This document shows, piece by piece, positions 51,385 through 60,900 of a DNA stretch of 64,000 nucleotides; position 1 is the stretch's first letter; every line of letters begins with the position of its first letter. The translations under genes were made by a program, and so were the position numbers. Location of the stretch: assembly GCA_004794655.1 (NCBI GenBank), contig SMMW01000575.1:8830001-8894000 (forward strand). Reading direction: 5' to 3'. Below the pieces are notes generated by a model. The model made no database searches. It saw nothing but the letters and a program-made list of their open reading frames with translations, and was not told where the DNA came from. The stretch is from Marisa cornuarietis. Its lineage: Eukaryota; Mollusca; Gastropoda; Architaenioglossa; Ampullariidae.

Positions 51385-54300
51385 ATGGATCAACATCATA
51401 ATAATGGATCCACACTTGCATCTCTAGAAAGTGTGCCTATGACAGAAAGTCTTGTGGCAGTTTCTTCTCTCCAAGAAGCAACCATGCCTCCGACTGCTTG
51501 TATAACTGATTCTAACCTGTCACCACCATCCTCGGACAAAGAAAGTACGGAGGGAGAATGTTCAGGAGAAGAAGAAGAGGAAGATCTTGTTAGAAGACTA
51601 ACGACTGATCCTTTTATGCTGCCACTCAGGTGAGTTATAAAAAGTATAGCAGGACAGCTTAATGATTATGCTTATTCTTATTTCTTTAATTTACTGTCGT
51701 ATTGATGCAGTAAAATGTAAAAGGAAATGTGGCTAGTTAGAATTATAGAACTATTCAAGCAGCATTCAGGGGGCACCTTTATTGTCTCCACTTCAACGAG
51801 ACGCTCTGGGTTCAAATCTTATGTCGGGACACTCTCAGTATGTGACACCTGTATTCGCAGGGCTGGGTGGTGGCGATTTTCTTCTGGGTACTCTAGTTTC
51901 CTCTGCCCAACCCCCCTTTTAACCCATATTGCAAAATCACCCCAAGGTGGATCGAAGCACTTTCCAACTAAGTCAACCAAACTCTGTCCATCCAAAAGTT
52001 GCTTAGCAAATGAGTACTTTACCTATCCAGGATGAGAAAGTTAGTTGTATTTAATTTGACCACGGACGTGTAATACAGGTCCGTGATTTGACAGCACTCT
52101 TCGTATTGATTTCCTTGTTATTTCAATGTTCAATGTTAGTGTTAAAAGGTTCAGGGAGATTTACAGAATTAAACATATGTTCATGAAAAATGCTGAATAC
52201 AGAGTGTCTTTGATGATTAGAAATACAGGTGAGGAGCAGACAAGTGATCATAGGGAGGAAGGTTCATCCAAACCATCAAAAGGTGAAGACTTGTTAGGAC
52301 CACTATGCTTCCTTTTATAGCTATTCATTCCATTTTCTTAGTTTCATGCATGATGTGCATATGTGAGTGAGAGAGAGAGAGAGAGAAGGAAAAAGTAGTC
52401 TGTCTTACTTGAGCTTCACAAGATCAGCCTTATTAGACCTTACCTGACAGGAGCATCTTCTTTAAAAGTTTATGATTGTCTTGTGAGGACTATTGCAACT
52501 CATTTGTTGGTCTTTCCAGCTGCTCTATCGCCTAAAATATTGCTGGTACTGTTCTCAATAAGTAGATGACTTTATTATTGCTTCTCTGTAAGCTGAGCTG
52601 GTTGCTAGTTCAGACTCACTTTTATTATAATTAGCTAATTATGTGTTATAGTTACCTTCATAAACTTGTTCCTGGATATCTATCTGAATAGGGGCCCCCG
52701 GTAGTGTAGTGGTTAAAACACTCGCTTGTCACCACTGCAGTGAGTGGCTCAGGGTTCAGATCTCGTCTCGGGACACTCTCTGTATGTGACACCTGTTCGC
52801 AGGGCTGGGTGCCGGGGGTTTTCTCCGGGTACTCCGGTTTCCTCCCCCTCCCTTTTCCCCCATAGTGCGAAATCGCCGCAAGGTGGAAGCACTTTCCCAC
52901 TAAATAAACCAACCCAACCAACTATCTGAATTGTTTCAACTTAACCAGCTGACTAGGTCCCTTTCCTGTGCATAGGGTGATTTATGTTCTGACCCCATAT
53001 AAGACCTGTAGAGTTTGGCTGTTGCTCATCACGCGATATTTTCCAAATCCCTATCAGGCCACCAGTTCTGTCTACCTGCATGCAGGACCAACAGACTGAG
53101 GCTGTCCTTTATTGTTTCAGCCATGCGACTTCTGAATGTTACTGTGTGTGAATGAATGCAGCTGCCTGAACCATGAACGCATGAGTCAGTTTGGCAGATA
53201 TGAATATGTTGTGATATTGTTTTGTGCTTTCATATCAAGCTACTCCTAATTGCTCTCTAGAATAAATAAAGTCTTATCTTATCTGCTATTGTGCCGGTCT
53301 TATAGCTCATTTAATACAGACAAGTCAACGTAATTGACCTTAACTATGAAGATGTTCATATATGTATAGGAAAAGCTAAGTGTAACATAATAATAGACAC
53401 AAATACTGTTACATTTATTTCAAAACATTTCTAAAATAAGTTTAATTTCTTCATTTTCAAATGCATTTGTTTCACTCACTTTTTGTGCTGACATGCTTTT
53501 CCAGTACATAACTTTATGGCAGTTTATATTGCTTATACTTTTTGTTGTGCAGACAGCAGTGGTGTTCTGAAAGATATTTTTACTTTGATGAAGGAGGTGG
53601 CTCAAACACTTACCTGCATCCAGAAGTCCACGAAAGAAGGTTACATTGATATGCTTTTCCATTTGTCTTATTTTTCTTTCCTTCATTTATTTCTTTCCTT
53701 TATTTCTTCTGTATTTTTTTTTCCTTCTTTTGGGGGCGGGAGGAGGGGTTGCCTTATTTTGGTCTTCTATGTTGCAGCTGCTCAGCTGTCTGCTACAGAG
53801 ATCAAAAGAGATCTTGTAGGGTAGGTTCATAGCATGATGGGTAGTGCATTCCCCTATCAAGCAAAAGGGCTGAAACTCATCCCTGCCCATCCAGCAGGTG
53901 CTTAGCAGAAATGGGTACCTGATTATATCAGAAATGGTCAAAGTAAAAGAAGGAGTGGGCTGAGCTCCACTATTTACATACCCTGTCCTAGACACTGGCT
54001 TTCCTGAGTTCAGATCTTGTCTTGGGCATGCTCTATTTTTCTCTGCATGTGGCATCTGTTTACAGGTCTGGCTTCTTTGCCATTATATAGCCTTAGTTGC
54101 TGGCTTGGCATAAAACACCAATGCTCTCCCGTTTCTGTCCTAGATATGGTGAGCCACATCTTGTGTGTAGTTTTTATTTCTAAATCTTTGTGAACATTTA
54201 TTAAAGCTTATCAAGCTGTGATAAAACATATTTTTGTAACAGAAATCCAGAAGATGACAAGTGTTTTCTGTGAAGAGATAAAACACACCCATGGACTTCT

Positions 54301-54946
54301 TGAGGATATTTTGAAAGAATTACAAGGACAGCATCTTAGCGCAGGTACTAGGACTCATTACATTCCTGACAATAAAAGATTATCAGAAGACTGTCACTAT
54401 AGAGATGTAAGCAAGAAGCTTGAAGTGTGTCACCCACTAGAGAAGTATTACAGACAAGGCCAGGAGTTTTTCACAGAACATTCTCAAAACGCAGAAAGAA
54501 GGTAAGGAATTAAAAATTTTTGGACTACTGATTGCTGAAGATTTGATAAATATTAATTACTTGCTGAAAAAAAAGTCTGAAATATGTTAAGCTAGTAATA
54601 ATTGAATAAGATTAATTTTTCCCTATTTTGTTATCAATAAAGTATTCTCAAATAATTTTACAACATAACAAAAAAAGTAAAGAAAGAAAAGAAAATAGAG
54701 ACAAAATAATATTCCCAACAAAAATCATTGTCCACTAAAGAAACGTTCGGCATCGATTTTCATCAGAGAAGTTTCTGCAGCAACAGTGGCAGTAAACCAG
54801 ACACCATCAGAAAACAGAGGGTTTGAAAAATTTCAACATTCAGAGAGCACCTTGCATTCGATCGAAACATACACCAGTCATATAACAGATGATGTCGTGA
54901 GCAGTTTGTCAACAGCTCAAAGCATTCCACTAGAGAGAGGAATAAG
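51385..54946 (+). CDS. Gene C exons 1-5: acidic N-terminus and helical region
   Basis: Exon 1 (82 codons) is Ser/Thr/Glu-rich with ECSGEEEEEDLVRRLTTDPF. Exon 2 (52140..52228, SVKRFREIYRIKHMFMKNAE) is short and supported mainly by exact phase on both sides. Exon 3 reads SSGVLKDIFTLMKEVAQTL and exon 4 KMTSVFCEEIKHTHGLLEDI, both amphipathic helices; exon 5 is a polar linker (REVSAATVAVNQTPSENRGF). The other open frame of exon 3 meets a stop in exon 4, so it is excluded. No homology to the gene B N-terminal module is obvious. Confidence 0.72.
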
Positions 54947-57900
54947 GTGAGATTGTTTTGTTTGTTTTTATTTCTTTAAGTAATAAAAATGCGTGAGATA
55001 CCATGTCAGTAAGCTTTTAACATTCATAAACTGCTGTGGTATATCTTAGTGTATCTGACAATGCACACTTGTTTGCCCTGAATGATGAATTCACTACAGA
55101 GGAAATACAACCTCTTCTATTATCATTCAGAGCAGAACACTGATTAAGTATGCTGTAGTCTACATAAAGAATAAGAGAATCAGCACTTTATTAAGACCGT
55201 TATTATTATTGTTGGCCTCATACCTTCCAGTGAACGGTGGCGGGGGTGATTACAAAAGAACAGACTATAAAACCCTTATACACCATGGACAGAAAATAGA
55301 TCTAATACAAAAATACACTTATCATATTCAGACACCATGCATAAACCTAAGACGGTCTTTGTCAAACACAGATGTATGTCACCATCGAGGCTGACATACA
55401 GAGTTCAAAAGATAGACTTTTGAAGTAGATTACTCTATTTGACTGTACCATGTAGATGACATGGCCATAGGAGAATAAAGATCATGATCGGCCGCAACAG
55501 TGCCAGAAAAGCAGTGTGTGTGTGGAAAGGTCTCTCAATAAATGGAAACCAAAAGCGAACACCAGCCCAGTGTGAACATAAGTCCGACTAGGCAACTTTA
55601 CGACAGAAGGTGTGGCAAACGCAACCCGTCATGGGGGGCAGGGGGCGGGGGGTGGGATTGGTGATTTACGCCGAGCCAGCAACTAAGGTTATATCACGGC
55701 AAGGCAGCCAGGCCTGTAAACAGATGCCACATGCAGGGAAAGAACAGCGTGCCCGTGATGAGAGCTGAACCCAGGGCAGCCAACCCTCGTTGTATTGGTG
55801 ACAGAGAAGCAACCAGAATGCATGCGGTGAAAGAATGACCCAAGCATGTAAAGAAACCCACTAAAACAGGATGACAGGGCTTGGTGTGACTTCTTCTCAC
55901 TGTCGGCCCTCAGAGGCCAAAGGAGGCGTGCACAGTTTTCCGGCATTAACTCTGAATGCCTCGGGTAAATGCGGACAGCCCGAGCTGCATGGTTCTGCAG
56001 GGGAGCTGGTAACGAGGCTGCTGAGGCATCCAATGCATCGAACTTATCTAGGAAAGTCTGGGCGTCATTCCCCACTCAGAACCAACTTCTCGGAACCGCA
56101 TAAAACTGGGTCAGCTGAAAGAGCATGAATCTCAGACCCCTTTACTGCAGTAACAGGAAAACTGACTTTTCCGTGACCCAGCTAAACGGCGCCAATTCAT
56201 CATCAGTCCTCATTGTGCCGTCTGGCACGTGAGGCGACAGCAAGGGATCTCCATCTGGTTCTGTCTGCTGCTGTTCCGGGGGGGGGGGTCCTTTTCGATG
56301 GTTCGCCTCCACGTCTCTTTGGGCCTCCTTCTGTTCATCTTTCCCTGCAGTGTGCATCGCAGGGCTGTTCTGGGGAATTGAGTCTGGAGGCATGCGGCAC
56401 ACGTGACCTAACCATCGCCACCGCCGCAGTTGGATTGCAAGGTGTACATTCCCGCCCTCTCGCGCAGCTCTTCATTTGAGATGGTGTTGGGCTAGAAGAT
56501 CTTTTGTATGCGCCGCAGACACTTGGTTTGGAACACTTTTAGCTTTTTCTCGATGGAGGCTGTGGTATTCCAGCACTTTGATCCATATAGGAGGACACTA
56601 AGGATGTTGCTCTTGAAGATCCTGATCTTAGTATGGCTGCAGAGGCCAGTGGATCTCCAGATGAGCTTAAGAAACGGCGCCAATTGCCATGTCTTACAGT
56701 CTTCGAGTTTACAAACAATTAAGACCAGGTTCCTAGTAAGAAAAACAACGAGTGGCAGGCCGTTCTCGAGAATAGCTGGCAAATTCTAAAATAAAAAAAA
56801 ATAAAAAAAAAACGCGGTGGGAACCGACATCCCACAGGCTCAGCGTCGGAAAAAAAACAACACCATTGCTTTACAGCCTAAAACGCTGATGGGATCCAGT
56901 TTTCTTTCGTGGAACAGCCGCAAAAGTGTGACATTCCAAAGTAGAACATCGGGTACATCGACAGCTGGAGATTTTGCTCCTTGCCCTCATACACTTTAGA
57001 ATGGAGGGCCGGAGAGTGGTCATGAATCTTTTCACTACAGGGAAGATGCTAAGAAGTCTTCCGTCTAGAGATCAAGATCCCTGACCTTGAAGAGAGGAAG
57101 GGGTAAGAGGACACCCCAGCCTGTCAAGCTGGCGTTGGTGTCGAGAGAGAACGTTGTATATTTCTCTTGCAAGAGAATCCCATCTACAGCCAGGTCAAGT
57201 TCATCCAACAAGGTAGACTGTTGGCGTGTAAGGTGGCTGGGACAAGGCCTCTAGATGACCGGTTGCCTGTCTCTAGAACTGAAGAACGTACAGGTGTAAA
57301 GATCACATCGTGTGCCCCTCCCCCCCAAGGGAGAAGATCCGCTGCTGAGTTCAAAAGACCCCGCAGACGCAGCCATTCCTGAGCCGTCTTTGCACTGCTG
57401 TGAGCTAACGAGGGCCTACTCCTGGATCGTCACTGTCCGCTCCAGGGGCAGGCAGACTCGTTTTCTGTGGGTAAGGAAACGCATTCCCAAGTGCGAAGAC
57501 TCCTGTGATGTGTGGAGATCTGACTCCTGAGTATCGTTCAACCACTGAGCATACTACTATTTTTCCTCTTCTTACATTTTGATTTCGTAAAGCAGAGAGA
57601 AGATAGACTCTGGCAGTGAAGTAGCAAGTCGTCCAGGAAGGCCTAAGACAGGTCTCATCGAAGACATTGTGATGAACAAAGGAACACCCACGGAGCGATC
57701 GATGGACAGTCTGGGAAAGTCAAGGTCAAGTCCTTTCTAAAGGAAAAGGAATTCTGGTGTCAACATTTCTGACGAAAAAAAAAAAACCCCCACAGAATTG
57801 TCTGTAATGGTAAAAGAAGGCGACTCTGGCTGGCAAACACACATGTCAAGGAAAAGAAGACCTGCATCACGAAACAACCGATGAAAAATGCAGAATTCTC

Positions 57901-60900
57901 TGTAGCAATAAAAACCATAGCACAGGCAAAATTGACTATTAATTAGCACACGTCTTTTCTCAAGGAAAAGAAATCCAATGTCACAAGAATTCCAATGAAA
58001 ACGCAAAATTCTTCGTAATGTTAACCTCTGTAGCAATAAAAATCATAGCACAGGCAACACAGACTGTCAAAAGCACTTCTGAAGGAAAAGAAGTGTCACA
58101 AGAAAGAAATGAGGAAAGATCTGTAGCGGGCAAACACCTGGTACTGACGACACTACTTGAAAACGCACAAGTTTACAGCACAGAGTGAGCGTCACAAGTG
58201 GAAAGAGCAGAGGCTGGTGAACACCAAGGTAACCATCGAAAAAACAGGTGTGTTGGCCTTGTGTCAGGCCTTTTAAGCTGTTAGAGGGTCTTTGCTAACC
58301 TGCCTAATAGAGTGCTTTGCACGCCATGCACATGCTAGCTCACATCCAAGGAGACAACTTTTCAGTGGTTAAAGTGCTAGTGTAACCCTTTATTTCCTAT
58401 GGTCATGTCATCTGGTAAGATCTGAAGAAAGAAAATTTACTCTCAAAATTATTATTGTCAACAAAGATATACTGTTATCAATTCTATATCATTTCCCAAA
58501 TTAACAGTTATGCTTTGTGAAATAAATAGCAAATGTGTTCTTGCAGAGACTCTGAGAAAAATATTGCTGAGACGACAGCTCCTTCTTTTCCAGTTTCCAA
58601 AAACTATGTAGAAGGTGACTTTACTTTTTATCCTTTTATCAATGAGTGTGTACACATTCAGGCTCTCAGACTTGTTGGTGCAAATAAATATCATGGCAAA
58701 AAAAAAAAAGAATGGAGAAAAGCAGCTCGAAAAGAGAAATCTGTTTAGCCTGCAGTAAATTAACCAGGGCGACCAGAAAGAGATTCCCAGGTGTGAAATT
58801 TTTTGGCCACACAAGCTTGAATCCAAACATCTATATTATAGCTGTGGTGTCTTTAACAAAGCCAGACTTTTTCCCTTAGTTTCAGGCATAAGAATAAAAG
58901 GTGGACCAGATGTCGATCTACAACATTTGCATGATGCCCTCGCACGAGCCAGACTGCCAGGTGATTGATCGATTCTTTATTGCTTCAAGAGCATAACTTC
59001 AGCAAGGGTGTGTGCATCTGTCGAAGTAACTACACATCTTAAAACTGCTGTAAACAAGACCAGTTATAATTGACATCTATAAATACATGTACTAGAACTC
59101 TACACATAAATACACATGCACTTCAAAGCATAGCATTTAGGAACACACTCACAAGACCCCTGGCCCTACTCATACATCATTGCCCTAAACCTCGGCACCA
59201 TATATGAAAAATCATTATATAAGAGAAAACATCCTCATGGCCAGTGGCCAGCAAAACAAAATTTATGTGGTTAGTACCAACGAATCTTACCTCATTTTAC
59301 AATACCCCTCCCCCAAGTGCCAGGTGATAAGAGAAAGGTATATTTAACTCAAGATTATCCTAGTACATCAATTACCGTATGCTTGTACAGAAAAGACATT
59401 AATTTAGAAAACTTTAAGGTTTTTTTTCTTTAATGTAATCTTAAAAGCCTGACAGAAAGTGCCAAAAATCAATCTACAGTGTTGTAGACAGCTTTACCCA
59501 GAACGATTTCCGAGATTTTTGGTGTCAGATATAGCAGCACTGGATTAGTATAAAGGCTTATACTTGATAAGCTTTCAGACTTCAAATATAGGTCATCAAC
59601 GGGTTTAGGTTAGTTATCTGATATCAGCATAGTAGCTTGAGCTTCATTTTTGTCAAGCTCTTTATTCCTATGAAAGTTTCAATGCATGCGTAGACAAGTT
59701 AAAGATAAAAGGTTAGTAAAAAACAACAGCAGTGGTATTGACATGGAGATCAGTTTTAAGAAGCTGTAGTGTTTAATATGTGGTTTGATTGTTACAGATC
59801 CATTATCTTCACCCAGAGCACGTTCTTATGATACAGTCTTGTGCCTGGACACTTCAGAAAGTATGAACGAGGGTGGAGCTTTTCAACAAATGATCAACAT
59901 CGTTAATCAGTTTGTTGATGGTAAGAGAAGCAATTTTGTGTAGACGTTTCTGTGGTCTTGTTGGAGTTCAGCTGTAAAATGTGAAGTTTTGCTTTAACAG
60001 GCTATAGTACAAACCCCAGTTGTTGCAAATTGCTAGAAATTCATAATGCATTGAATGTGACTTGTTTATAATATATTATATTATGTACCTTTTTCTGCTT
60101 TAATAGTGTCCCAAAAGGTGGTTTCAGTTTAAATTTCTGTCCTTTATCAGATGTTAAAGAGGAGCAGTACACAGTGTGCTATGCTTCTTGCCAAAATATG
60201 ACACAAACTACTCAATTTGTCATGGGATAAAGTTTTTCACTTGTGCTTCTTACAGGAGTGGAAGATGTCGTCAATGAATCTGGATCAGAAGAGAACATTA
60301 GTGTGGTCACATTTGGAGGCCAGGCCGATGTTGCACAGCATCTTACCAATGATTTTTCTCGTGTCAGAGATGCCATTGGTGGGAGTTTGACTAGACTAAA
60401 CTCTTGTAGAACTTATTTTACCTATGGTAGTCATTTAGTTATCACAAGTATTTATTGAAAGCAGTTTATGCAAGTTTCATTGCATTTATTGTTCAATTTG
60501 CTGTTCTCTTAGCATTAGTTACTATTATAAGAAGTGAAATCTATGTGATACAAGCAGGAAAACAATGCTTACACGTTAACATTTGTTTCTTTGATCTGTT
60601 CTTGAGAGCATCAGATATGGGTTCTTAAAGACCAACTGGAATGCAAAAGTTTCATCAAGCGAGAGCCAAATTTTTAAAATAAACTATTGGGCAATGGTTG
60701 ACTATATTTTTATTGTATTTAGGATTTTAAAAATTTTGAGATTACCTGCAAAAATATGGGGCTTTTTCTCTTAAAAAAAGATAACATTCAGCTCAGTGTT
60801 TTTGTATGTTTTTTTCAGAACGTATTGAAGTTGGTGGTAGTTCCCCTTTTTATCATGCATTCCTTGTTGCATTGGCTGCTCTTGAAAAAAGAGGTGAGGT

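Noticed and set aside
53554..53638. WW-like reading (QQWCSERYFYFDEGGG) in another frame of gene C exon 3
   Set aside because: That frame meets a stop soon after the junction with 54243..54501, while the SSGVLKDIFTLMKE frame joins both neighbours in phase.
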